DNA from: Cardinalis cardinalis
Lineage: Eukaryota > Chordata > Aves > Passeriformes > Cardinalidae
Direction of reading: 5' to 3'
NCBI GenBank assembly: GCA_014549065.1
Contig: JACDOX010000003.1
Span: 13,326,877-13,390,876 of the forward strand
Length of the DNA stretch: 64,000 nucleotides
A program made the translations under genes and the position numbers. Below, piece after piece: positions 36,621-48,790 of the stretch. Position 1 is the stretch's first letter, and each line of letters begins with the position of its first letter. The notes under the pieces are model-generated. The model was not told the DNA's origin, searched no databases, and worked only from the letters and a program-made list of their open reading frames with translations.

Positions 36621-39600
36621 TTTCAGAAAATTGTCAGAAGGCAAGGAAGAGGAAGAAAGGGTGATGGGCTTGGAGAAAAGAAAATGTGGCTGGCTTAAAA
36701 GATTACTCTAAACATGCTTTAAATGCCTCTGATTAAGCACCTTTCTGTATCCACCATTAAGGGAGGAAACAAACTTCTGGGATTTTATATTTTGCTAGGC
36801 TAAGTGATGACAATGGAGACAAATTTATATATTATTGTATATACTTTATATAGCTAGAGGTAAGCTTAAGTGAATGCTGTATTTAACAAAGGTAGGTGGC
36901 AACTTGGCAAAACATTCTGAAACCTTTTCTTCAGGCAGACTTCTCTAATGACACACGGGTACAACTGTGGGGTACAGCAACAAGCTCCCTATCTGGGGAG
37001 CTCCATTTGCAAGAACTTCAGCTCTAGAGCAACCACAACACATGAGCAGCAGGTGAAACAAGTGTCACGCATGGTGAGGTGGTGTTATACTCACACATGG
37101 GGTGTGTAACACACTCAGAGGTGGTGGCTGCCACCAGGCTCCTGCCCTGGGCTGCTGAGGCTGGCACCTAATGTGGTGCTTTGAATGATGGATCTCCCAG
37201 TGCACTTGGGTGAAATGAGGCTGGTTTTAGTAATGTGTGTGACATATTACTAAGATGGAGATCACTGGCTGTTCAGCAGTTAGAAGGAAATACTAACATC
37301 TTCAGGGACAGACTGACAAGCTGGGGCAAGAGATGAAAAACTTGTGGTGGTTGAATACATGTGTCCAGTTTCCTCTTCATGATGAGAGGCAATATAGCAG
37401 ACTCTTGGGGAGAGTGTTCTAGGAGCAGGCTCTGGCCNGTTCTGCTGTCTTTGCCTCTTCACTTGTGCTGAGTGTGTCAGCTCTGTGCTGCAGCATCTTT
37501 GCCCTGTGACAACCTGTTTGGTGCACCACCTCCCAGTGGCTCCTGCAGGAGCAAGAGGCTGGAGGTGTATCAGCAATTCTAGTGAACTACTCTGACCTTG
37601 GACTGTTGATGGTGAGGAGCCAAAGTTCCTATCTGGCAGGAAGTCTAAGTGTTTAAAAATTAAAATTCACTTGTAATTGAAGTGAAAAATTAAAATCTCA
37701 GCATCTTGTGTTAAGCAAATTCAGGGAAATGTTGATTATTTTCCCAGAAATTGTTCTATTAGTTTTAATGTTAAATGTAATAGTCATATTAAATATTGAA
37801 TGCATGGCTACAAAAGGTCAATGTAAATATTTACNGTAGCATTAACTATATGATATGATTGCAGTGGAATGTTTGGACTCTTTTCCCCATTACAGTTTTA
37901 TCATAATTGACATGTTTCCCCAAACATTTTGGTTTGAACAAAATGTTATTGATCTTTTTTAAGAAAAACTGTTTTAGTCAGTGTTTTTCCAGGCAGCTGT
38001 GGACCATGGAGTAGAAGTCAGGCTGACCTTGTCCCTTCCAGCATCCTGCAAAGAGCTCTTCTGTTGGGTTGCTCTTCCAGAGTAGAGTTTTTGATAAGCC
38101 TGGGGAGGCATTGAGCTCCAGAGGTGCTTGGATTGAATGAACTGCTGTGAAAGGAATCTGCAACTGCTTAGGAGGAGAGAGGAGAGCAAAATGCTTTTGC
38201 TACGGGCATATTAATAACAGAAAGGGGAGATGCTAGACCCTGCTATTCCCAGATATTCACACTGTGTTTTTGGAGCTAAATCAATGGGAGTAGGCCTCAG
38301 ATGCCTTTAGGACTNCATCCCTCAATGTGTTGCAGTGTTGCATGGCTGTGAAGGACTGGCCCAGCCAGACATGCTGGAGTGGGGTTGCAAACATGCTGGA
38401 GAATCCTGGACAGTGGCTCAAAACGCTGAAGTCAGTTTGCTTTAAGCTGAGGCTGCTGGATCCAGGTGGTTCTGATGGGGTGGGCTGGTTGNGCCGTAGC
38501 AATCACTGAGCACTTTGGCTGCCAAGGCTCCATGACGGGCTTGATGGAGTCTTGTAGGAATGCAGGACCCTCCTGCACCTGCCTCTTCCTTGTGCACCTC
38601 AAGGCTGCTCTCCCTGCANGTCCCTGCCTGGTGGCACCTTCCCATAGGTGCAGGTGTACCTCTCTTGTCCCCTCGGAGTCTTGCCCACCTCACGGGCAGC
38701 CTCTGGGCCAGCTCACAGCCAGGCTTATCCTGTCAAGGGATGAGCAGCTCTCTGGCTGAAGCACCTACCAGAGGAGGAGGTATGGGCAAAGCTGCTTCAT
38801 ACCACTTTAGGGTGGGCATAATAATTTTCCACTTCTTAAAGAGGCAAGGTTTTNCTACTCCTGCTGTCTGTGTGTGGTGGAATAAACATCTGTTGGGCAG
38901 TTTTAGTTTGCAAGTGAAGGCAATTACCCATGGCACAGGTGTGTTATCCTCGGAAAGCTTTTATTTCTCTCAAATACATGGACGTGTCTGCAAATAATTT
39001 GAGGTATTGCTATTATATAGCCTTACACCCTATGGAGGATAATTACTGAGCTTTTTTTTCCTTCACCTTACTGTATCTTTATTTTATTCACAGAGGAAAA
39101 CTCCCACTTATGCCCCTCCCAGTCGTCACATAAAAACTCTCTTTGAAGTGGGAATACAAGTCACAATAAGTTTATTGTTAAAGTAAATTAGCACTGAATG
39201 AGAACACAGTGTATCTTTATAAGCCAATATGGTTTTTGGAGAATGAGCCATTAAATTCCAGTAGTTTGGCTCCTGTTTGTGGTTCACTGCCGGCTTTGGT
39301 GAATGCCTGATAAGAATCAGTGNGAGATTGAACTGACCATCTCCTGCAAACAAAACACGTTTTTTTTACCTCTCTGTCTGCAAAATACAGAGCCTTTAGG
39401 GTTCTGTTTCNTTTCATTGCAGGCTGCATCTGCAGATGATTGGAAACATACCTATAAGTCCCAGGATGTTCAGATAGAAAGCCTTGGAAGTTCAGTTCTA
39501 CATCAAACCCTTTGAAGTTCATTCCCATCTCTGCAAATGACTGATGGAAATGACTGATCATCTGAAACTTGTTAAGAATGTAATCCATTAACTCCGTAGT

Positions 39601-41960
39601 GGCTTTTGGATCAGGCCCTCGCAGTGGGCTCTCCTCAAATAAGGGACATTNATTTTCCATCTCAGTTTTTCTCCATTATTGATTGGTAGGAATCTGAAAT
39701 GGGACAAAATCTAATTTAAATTTTCTTTTCCTACAGTAATTTAAATAGCCTTTAAATGGCAGCCTGGCATAAAGTGATACCTAAAATAGGGAAAACATAA
39801 CAAAAAAAAAAATTGTGGGCTTGAAAATTCCAGAGGAAGTTGACATCTTTTAAACATGGGCTGGATTGCAGTGCTAGTTTACTCATNCAGTTATTTTCTG
39901 GATCCTGGGGCTCATCCTCATTTTGAATGTGGTAGCAAGTTTTCCTGAACAGGGGACAAAGGGAGCATGGAATGCAATTGCTAGCTCCATGCTTTCTGGC
40001 CCAGGCTCCACTTGTTTTGGCATGTCTTTAGATTGTGCTTTCAGAGCACTCAGCAGAGCTGGAGATGAAAATCTCCTTACCACAGGACATTTCTATATAT
40101 CCCAACTTCCCTATGATCTTTGCAGGAGACTTGAACAAATTCTCACTGCCTGCTGTCCCTGGCTCAGGAGTGAGCAGTGGAGGGAATTTGCTGACCTGGC
40201 TTAACATACTGGTATGCAAAAAGCAATGCTATGATCTGGTCAGCATGGCAGCATCTTAAAATGGCCCTGTGTGCATCTGCAGTGAAAGCTTAGGAAAAAA
40301 AATACAACTTTACTACTTCCTTTTCCATGGGCTGTTTAAAGCTGGCACAGGAAAAAGTGGAGAGTTTGTCTTTTTTTATTGGTTTGGACTCTGAACTCTA
40401 CATGGGCACATATGTCTCTTGGTAGGGCTGTTACACACAGGGTGGGAGAAACCTGACTTTGCCCATCAGACCTCTGGTTGCTGTGGAAGAACAGCTTTCC
40501 AATTTTTTACAGTTTTCCCTGAGGTGACACTTTGGATATGGTATGAACACAGAGTCCTCTTAAAATCATTTTGTAAATTTAAAGTCTAGAATAGGATACA
40601 TTGGCCTTGATGGATGAAAAAAACCCAAACCCCATCATACTATTTATGTCTTAAAGAAACAAACTTCTGAAGTGAAATATTGACTCGCTGTGAGCAGTGC
40701 TGAAGCCAATGCCTAGAGATGATAATGTGAGTCTTGCTCTGGGCTAGGAAAGCATCAGCCCAGCCCACTTGGTGTGTTGGAGCAAGGGTCCAGTACCCTA
40801 GGCTTGGAATCCAGTGGACTGGACAGTGTGAGCTGGTTTTCCTTGGACTGTGACAGTTTCTTAGGGCTGCAGTAGCCCACGGTAACTGGCAGACATTGCT
40901 GCAGCCCTGAGGTTGCTCTGGTTAGCACTGGGAGATCCATGCAGTGAAATATTTCATGCTGTAGGAACTGAAGTGCTAAACGCACTTCACTCCACTTGGG
41001 AGCACAAGGCCAAGTAAAGCATTAACACCAGAGTTAAGACAAACTAATTCAGGAATAACTAATACTGTTGACTTTGCTTGCACAGAATGTCACTTTCTTT
41101 GAGCTTTTATTTTCTCTCCCAAGAGCAGGTTTAAGGACAAACACAAATATTAGTCATCTTTCTCCTATTAATTATTGTTAAAGATTTTAAGGATCATAGA
41201 CTTTGAAGTTAATGCCCCATTCAATGTGGGAAAAGGCAAAGCTGTGCATCCCCAGTGGTGTTGTTCTTTCTGGCTGGCTGGTTGATCACAGACTGACTGT
41301 CCTGCCTTGCGACATCGGNGGCACATGGTGCTCCTTAGGGGCAGTTCTTGGGAGGAGAAGAGGGGTTCAGATGGGCAGAGCAAGAGACTGAGCTCAGCTG
41401 TAGGTGTGCATATGTAGGGGAATGAATGCAGCACAGCCCTNCTCCTAAATCCTAGTGTGCCAAGGCCTGCTCTCCTTGTGCAAGATTTTATCTTTGCTTA
41501 TCCTGTACAGTGATCTCTTTCATGCCATATATACAGNAGGACTTCTGAAATCCTGGATGAAGTTTGGAATAAAATTTTGATTTCCTTCAAACGTGGGTGG
41601 TTTCCATGCCCTGCTCCACTCTCAAAGTGACTCTGTCCAAAAGGCATTGCAGGACTCCTGGATTCACGTTTGTCAGTTCCAGGTCACATTTCTTGGCTTT
41701 ACAGAAGTGAAGATGTTTCATAACCCTCTGCCCACTTCCTTGGATAAAGATGAGCAGATCTATTCCTTTCTAAGTAATCTCTTTTCTTGCCTGTGTGGTT
41801 GACTTTTATCAGCCCTACACAGATATTATGAGGGATGGAGTTTGGACTCATATTTAGAGCTATTAATGGGGATGTGTATATGAAAAAGGGACCCAACCCT
41901 GCTAATAAGACTTTAGGAAGACTTGAAGAATGGAACAGCTCTTATGAACTTAATGTTTGT
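36621..41960. other. Gene desert segment, no gene seen
   Basis: No gene or RNA gene is recognised. A candidate conserved block lies at 37640-37960. A minus-strand frame of 147 codons at 39217-39660 has protein-like composition but crosses Ns that may hide stops, and matches nothing I know. A+T-rich DNA at about 39000-39200 and 41030-41210 shows no defined feature. Confidence 0.6.
37640..37960. promoter_or_regulatory. Candidate conserved non-coding element with direct and inverted repeats
   Basis: The block is very A+T-rich and repeat-family-free. It begins with two copies of AAAAATTAAAAT about 30 bp apart (near 37656 and 37686) around the inverted pair TTCACTT / AAGTGAA, and contains TGTAATTGAAG and TCATAATTGACA homeodomain-type sites. 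Regulatory function is an inference. Confidence 0.3.
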
Positions 41961-42010
41961 GGTACAATATTGAATTTAAACCTATGGTACAATATTGAAT
42001 TTAAACCTAT
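41961..42010. repeat. 25-bp perfect tandem duplication
   Basis: Two identical head-to-tail 25-bp copies (41961-41985 and 41986-42010), each starting GGTACAATATTG and ending AAACCTAT. Identity suggests a young duplication. Confidence 0.95.
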
Positions 42011-45000
42011 GAAAAGACAACTTGGCTAAAAAATTGATTCTTTTTACCTAATCAGTTTCATTTGCCACAAATGCAATTTTGAAGCAATGAAAGACAGATA
42101 CTACTTTGGATCAAATTCAATTAGTAGTTTTGGCTAGAAGTATTGAAATATTTTGTATTATATCCATATAGCTATACCTGTATTAAAAAAAAAACCCACT
42201 CTGTACTTCTCAAAGCATTTCAGTTTGGGGCATTTGTAAAATAGAGATGGAGGGTTTTTTTCTGCAGTGACAATTCAAGCTTAAGAACTCAGATTTATAA
42301 ATGGATGTATCTTTTCCGGCTGTCTAAAGTAAAAGGATAGAATGTCTTGAATTTTTTTTCTTTTAAACCTAGGTGATTTTTCTCAGAGGGTTGAAAAAGG
42401 AAACATTTCATCAGGAGCAGATCTTCTTAAGAGTCTTCCTATTCACTGTAAAATTTAATTTTTTAGTATTGCNTCTGAGGACTAAAAGTAGCTATATTTG
42501 TAGTAAAAGCCAGGGAAATTACTGCCTAGAAGTGGGATTTGTTCCACATTGCCTCTGTGCTCTGATTACCACTCTCCAGGGCATTCTAGGGTGTCTGATG
42601 CTCTACCTGACTGGACTTGATTCAACAGTGTAAGAGGGAAAGTTAAGGACTCACTCTGTAGCCTGGCCTTCCTTTCCAGTACATGGGTGTCCACAATTCC
42701 ACAATGCAAGTCTTTCCCCTGACTGAAAAGGTCTTTAAAAAAACCCAAACCCCCCAAATCAAAATAAAACCCTCTCCTCAACTTTATGCAGTTTGAATGG
42801 ATATCCACAATTCTGTTGTGTGCAGCAATATTTGTAAAAATGGAAAAGCACTTCTCTCTCATTTCTGAACTCATCTGCATCTTCTGTGACAGTGACAGGC
42901 TCAAAAATGACTGCTGATTACAATAGGTAGAAATCATGAATACAGAGGGACTGGGAGGAAAATTGCATTGCAATCTGCCATCNATCCTGGAAAGCAGAAG
43001 GGAGATGATGCTGTGCCAGCATGTCCTCTGTACATGCTGTTTGAGGGCAAAAGGGGAGCTGGACTCTCCCAGGGGCCGATGCTGAGCTTTAGCACCTTTC
43101 ACAAATCAGCTCTTGAAGCAAACGAGGGAACATGGTGAAGGCAGCACTGGTTGCCCAGNAGGGCCCAGGGCAGCAGGATCCCATCACCTGGCAGTGGGCA
43201 GGTTGAGGCAGCACTGNAGAGAGCCACTTGGCACTGGGCAGGTGGACCAGACAGCAGGAGTGCAGCNCCATGTGCTCCACGGCTTGGCATTAATGAGACA
43301 CCTATTGGAATTCTGCACACTCTCTAAAGCCCTTCTGTGCGGAAAATTGTTACGTTTACCCTAATCCTTTGCAAGTGGAAAAGCAAACTGGAATCTTCCC
43401 TGCTGTACTTATTTGTGGACTTCCTAGGAAGCTTTTGGAGCTGTGCAAGTCACTCTGTGTTCTGGAAGGAGGTGCTGAGAGGTAGACAGCTGCTGCAAGT
43501 GATGCACTAACTGCAGAGTCTGGTGCACAAGGTGGAGAGGGTTCAGCATTAAGGTCTGTTATTTGACTTGACAGTCAGAGTTGAGTTTTTCCAGGCAGTT
43601 TCCCTCTGTGTGTGCACACTCTAAAAAGCACTGTTGCTGTACATGCAGAAGAGAGCTAACAAACCACTGATGGAAGAATTCAGTGGAGAACAGCACTTAG
43701 AAATGCAGCCCCCCAAGATTTGGGCTCTATTTTGAAGAATCTTAAATATCTGGCATGCTGAGCTCTACCCAAAAGACTGGGTGTAGGATTAGCAGTGAAG
43801 TAGACTGAGTCATTCCAGGCTGTGTTTAGAAGTGTTTTTTCCTAGACCAGCTTAAAAGCTGTTGGCTTCCTCAGTGGCAGTAACTTGCAGTCTGTGGAAG
43901 TAGGCTCTGTATTAGGAGCGCAGTGCTCTCTGGCTTATGATGCATCTGGACTGGTGGGAAGGGTTCACTTCAGGGGCCTTATTGTGTTCTTCCCAAGGAG
44001 ACATCCACTGCACGTATGCCTTTGTAGTAAATGCCTGCTCTCCTGCACTAATCCTTTGCCTGCACTGCCATTTTACGATCATAGCCCTGATCTACAACCC
44101 CTGATGCTTCAAATTTGAAACTCTGGCTCAGTAGCAGGATAATTTAAGTGTTGTTCCTGGAGCCCTGCCCCAGAGAGCTGACCCTTGCTGAGGCAGAACT
44201 AGGAGCTCTCTCCTGACTAAACATGAGCTTCAATGGTTTGCAGCACCACAGGAAGTGACCCTGCACCCTCAGCCTTGGCACCTCTTTCTTAGACCTGCCT
44301 GGAGTGAAGGATGGGGAAGAGAGCAAAATCAGAAAGGCAGAGGAACTATTTATTCTTTTGTTGGGGGCTGGGATGCCCTACTACTTACTGCAGCTGAGAA
44401 CAAGCATAGCATCCTCTGTAGTACCAGAGCCAAGAGGCAGCAAGAGAAATGTATAATCTTGTGCCTGGTGTGGTAGGGGGAGGGGAAAATGCCTTTTAAA
44501 GTGTAATAACACCTAGGTTTTATAATCCTGCCCAGCTCAGGCTTGACAATTCTTCTGATAGCCCAAATACTATAAATTTAGTTGAAGATAACAGAACAGA
44601 TGGGCAAAACATATGGTTTGTAGGTAGTGTGTGGTGGTTGATATTTGTGGTACATTAGGGGAATTTATTTTATTCTCTCTCTTTCCTAGTATAACTTTTT
44701 TGATACTTTCTTGAGTTCTTTGTGCCTTTAGGTGAGCTTGGGGCTTTGCAAATGTCTTAAAACTCAGCTTTGTTCAACCAAATTATTTGTTGCTTTGTAA
44801 GTCTTCTTTAGGGAGTTTATTGGCTGTACATGTTAACTTCAAGCTCCAGTTTGAGCCGGTAGAAGCTGGATCACTTAGAGACCAATCACTTACTCCATCT
44901 GTCCCATTAATATTTGTGGAAAACTTGAATGGACAAATGATACAGTATTGAGACTGCCCTTAGTTTGGCTGCTTTCTCAGCCCTCACCATGTGCACTGGA

Positions 45001-48000
45001 TACTGAGAGTTTGCCATGGATGCAGAGTGTGACTGCATGGGCTGCCTGGGAGCAGTGTGTGACCAGCTGGGCAGAGGCCACATTCCCACCAGTGCTGGCC
45101 CTTCCATTCTACACACACAGCTCCCCACCAGCTCTGCCTGCAGGAGGGGACACCTCAAACAGTGTGTGCTGCTGCCAGCAGCATGGATGGCTTCCCTTCT
45201 GGTTTTGTTTAGAGAAAGCCTGCCTGTTCTGCAGGGGACTGCTGGAAAAACACCAGAATATTAACCCCCTGAATTACCTGCCAGTCTCCTCCTCAGAAAA
45301 TCTGAGTATTGTGCCAGANCTAGATACAAATACTGAGCTTTTTATATGATGTTAGACCTAGGCAANTTAGGTTATGTTCAGTGCACAAATATGCAAATGC
45401 TTCAGATGTTTGCTTATGGAAATCTGAGAAAAGCTGAGTAAGAATGAGTCATGGTTACAGCANAGATTTACATTTAAGGGAAAGGAATGTCAGAGAAATG
45501 TAGAGGACACAATACATTTGCCCGTAACTTTATGATGGTTGAGAAGAGCCCTTTTTTTCTCTTGCAAAAGACCTTTGAAATCTGGTCTTTCTATGTGGCC
45601 ACAGTTTGAAAGGAAGGTGCATGTTTTTGCCATACTGAATGAACAGGATAAAGTCCAGCTTCTAATAAAGGATGAGATCAGGCTTCGACCAAACTCAGCT
45701 TCAACTGTCATAATTTTCTGTCCCTGTATCTTATCTAAGTTCTGTGAGTTTTGAGACAGGGTGCTGACCCACCTACAAGTTCTGCCTTGTTTTTTGAATG
45801 TACTCTTGTGATGTAGGGACAGTGTCTTGGACCAGAGCTTCTGAANACATTTAAGCCTTTGTTTGTTGTCTACTGATCTACCTTAGTTCATCACCTGCAT
45901 GTCTGCCTTCCTTCAAGCCCAGAAGCTGCAGGTATCTGTACTCCCTCTCACATTCAGTAACAAAATCCCCTGCAGGAGTATTGTCCATGTATTGCTGACC
46001 TAATGCATTCCCCTTTAGTGAATACATCTGAAAACCATCTATAGGTTTTTGACCTCAGTTTAAGTCAAGGCTCTTCCCTATCACCTCAGACTCTTTAAAG
46101 CGGCCTGGTGGTGCATGATCTGTCATTAGAAATGTGGAGTCTGTTGGCACCCTGATCAAATGAATAAGGTAAATATTTTCTGTTTTGCAAACACTAAAAA
46201 TGCTCTGTGCCATAGATGACGTGAAGTGCACGGCATCAAGTTTGTACTGATGAGAAAGCCAAATGTGCCACGGGGAACCAGATGAAGCTGAGAGTTTAGA
46301 TCAATTTAACTGAGCCAGGCTTGGATTGATGTCCATGCTGCTGAGAGCNGGATACTGAATAGCTGTGTTTTCATTCAAACTGTGGAAAACTGAGCAGAAG
46401 ATGACTACTTTAGCTATCTGGAAAGATGCACTGCAAATCAATGGAAACTAAGGATGTAGTCCTGCAACACATTTGGTATTCCTATGATCAGTGTATGCTT
46501 GATGCATAAATCTGCTCCAAGCAATGGGGTCAGTTCTGGGCTCCCATTGACAAGGATGGGGTTCAGGATTGGCTTGTGGAATCGACTTACTGATGTGGAT
46601 TTGCATTTCAGGGGCAGTGGTCAGCCTCCAGCTGGCAGAAGGCTGGTGTGAGTTGTCACTGAAAGCACAGCTCAAGGGCTAAGGGAAATTGTAGGAGAAG
46701 GATTATCTTGGCAGAGCAATTTGGGCCTTCCCGAATTTTAGGATTATTGCAATACGCACANGCTGATCAATGAAAATCCTTAACTCTGGCATCTCCCCCT
46801 TGAGGTCGGACTTTAAAATTACAAAATTCTGAGAATCAAAGGAAACCTCAGAACCTCATTGAAGACCCAAAGCTGCAGTTCCTTGCGNAGACTTGTGACT
46901 CCCATGTTAGCTGGGTGCATTATGGCTACCTGGGCAACCTAGAAAAAGAGGGAGTAAAGTAGTGGCAAAGGAGTTTTGCATTAGTATCTGTTGATACCAG
47001 AGTGAGCAGAACTTGGATCCAGAACTTGAAAAGGTGAAGGCTAAATAATGGGCCTGATATTAGTAGAGGATGAATGTTGTGCCATGTTGCTTAGTCCATC
47101 TCTGAAGGTCTATGGAGAGATGCTGTGGCTGGAGACAGGATGACTGTCCCTGGGGAGCTCTACAGATTGGTCTTGTTCTTTTGCTTGACTGGAGAACACT
47201 TCTGCTCCAACACACAGCCTTTGTAAAATCATAATGTGTTTACAAAGTCACTTTTNAAACCTAGAGTACATTCTTAGGAAGGGATTCCTGCACGGGTCAG
47301 AAGTTATAAACAAATTGTTACTGAGTTTCTGATGGTATTTTATGTATATATGTATTAGAAATGTTTCTTTTGGAACNTTGCAGGAAGCATAACTATTCCC
47401 TCGGTCCTTAAGTGAGGTGTTTTTTCAGCTGTAATTGTGTCTTTTATTCTTAAACTTACCCTTATAATTAAAAGGACACGACAAGCTTCTGCATTCCTAA
47501 ATGCTGACCCATTTAAGGTGATTGGTTGTTCTTGATGTATTTTTTCCTTCCATTTTTCTCTTCCCTGAGTTCCTAGTTCCCNGGTAGCCAAAATTATCTG
47601 TTTGCTACTAATAGCTTTTTCACCCCCCTACCCCACCTAGTTAGAGGTTCAGCAATGCAGCACTTTAAAATTAGCCAGAACCTGGTTTTGCTTGGGCTTA
47701 CACTGACTGTGTGCCTGTAGCTCCAGCAGGGAGGACAGAATCAGTCTCAATCTATAAACATTGGTTCTCTGAAAGATTTGGCAGTGACTTCTTTTAATCT
47801 TACTGCTGAAATTTCCTTTGCAGGACCATGAAAAATGTATTTTACATCTGATAGGGCATTTAATGAATCTTTGGTTTACTCAGAGTTTCAATAAATGTGT
47901 CTTGCTGAAAACTTTATAGACAGGCCCTTTGGCAAGGGAATGGGATAGAGCAGAGCTGCAGCCTTTAAAGGCCTGAGGCTGGAATCACCATTGCACCACA

Positions 48001-48694
48001 TCTGGNTGAGGGGGGGTGGATGCCTGCAGTGCAGCAAGGTACCAAATGCCATCCTGATCCTGAAGCAATTTTCATCTGCACTGGTGTGAGTGACTGCACG
48101 TAGCCTGTGCACACTTTTCCAGGTGGGAGAGAAAATTGCAACTGAGAAAAGAGGTACCAGCACAGAAAGAAACGAAGAAGAAGAAGAATGAATGCTTGTT
48201 GGCATTGCTGGGGAGAAACAGTTAAATCATTAGTAACAAAAACTGCAATGAAAGAGGATTTAGCTATTGGCTTCATAGATGGCTGTGGCTCTCAGAGTCC
48301 TTTACTCTGGTGAGTGTAAAGTAGCAGAAGTACCCAGGGCTGCAGTTGTCCCTGGTGTCCCCAGTGTGCCTCTGCTAAGTTCACTCCTCCCTGAAATCTT
48401 TCATGCAGCTGCTACCTCATAGAGCTGAAGACTTGTAGGCCAGTTTGCTTCATCCTTTCCTTGGATGTGGTGACTGTGATTAGCTAATAAAGGGGCTCCA
48501 TTGTGAGAGAAATGTGAGCTAGTGAATGGAAGGAACATGTTGACTTTCAATTCCATAGTACTATAATCTGTTCAAGACCAAAAATGTAATTTGTTACTAA
48601 AGGCTTGTGATTTTGCTGTTCTTGGTATTGTTGCAAAGGCAGTCTAATTATGTCTTTATTTGGACTTACTTATATTGCTTGTACACAGGCGTCT
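42011..48694. other. Gene desert segment, no gene seen
   Basis: No gene, RNA gene or nameable transposon is seen. A minus-strand frame of 178 codons at 42566-43102 crosses an N and a low-complexity AAACCC tract and is not protein-like. The rest is moderate-GC unique sequence. Confidence 0.65.
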
Positions 48695-48790
48695 CTTTCC
48701 TGTCCTTTTAAAACAGGAAAGGCCAGGAGAATCTGGTAGCAGTGAGGCTGTCTCTGGCCAGGAGAATCTGGTAGCAGTGAGGCTGTCTCT
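48695..48790. repeat. 35-bp perfect tandem duplication next to an inverted repeat
   Basis: Identical copies lie at 48721-48755 and 48756-48790. Directly before them is a 9-bp inverted repeat, CTTTCCTGT at 48695-48703 and ACAGGAAAG at 48713-48721, whose right arm touches the first base of the duplication. The arrangement suggests that a hairpin-stalled replication fork produced the duplication. Confidence 0.92.

Noticed and set aside
39217..39660. 147-codon minus-strand frame with protein-like composition
   Set aside because: Two of its ambiguous codons (NAA and NGA) would be stops with T, so the frame may not be open at all. No family is recognised and no splice sites are convincing. It would deserve a second look if the reads exclude T at those Ns.
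42566..43102. 178-codon minus-strand frame
   Set aside because: It passes through an A/C low-complexity tract and an N, and no domain is seen.
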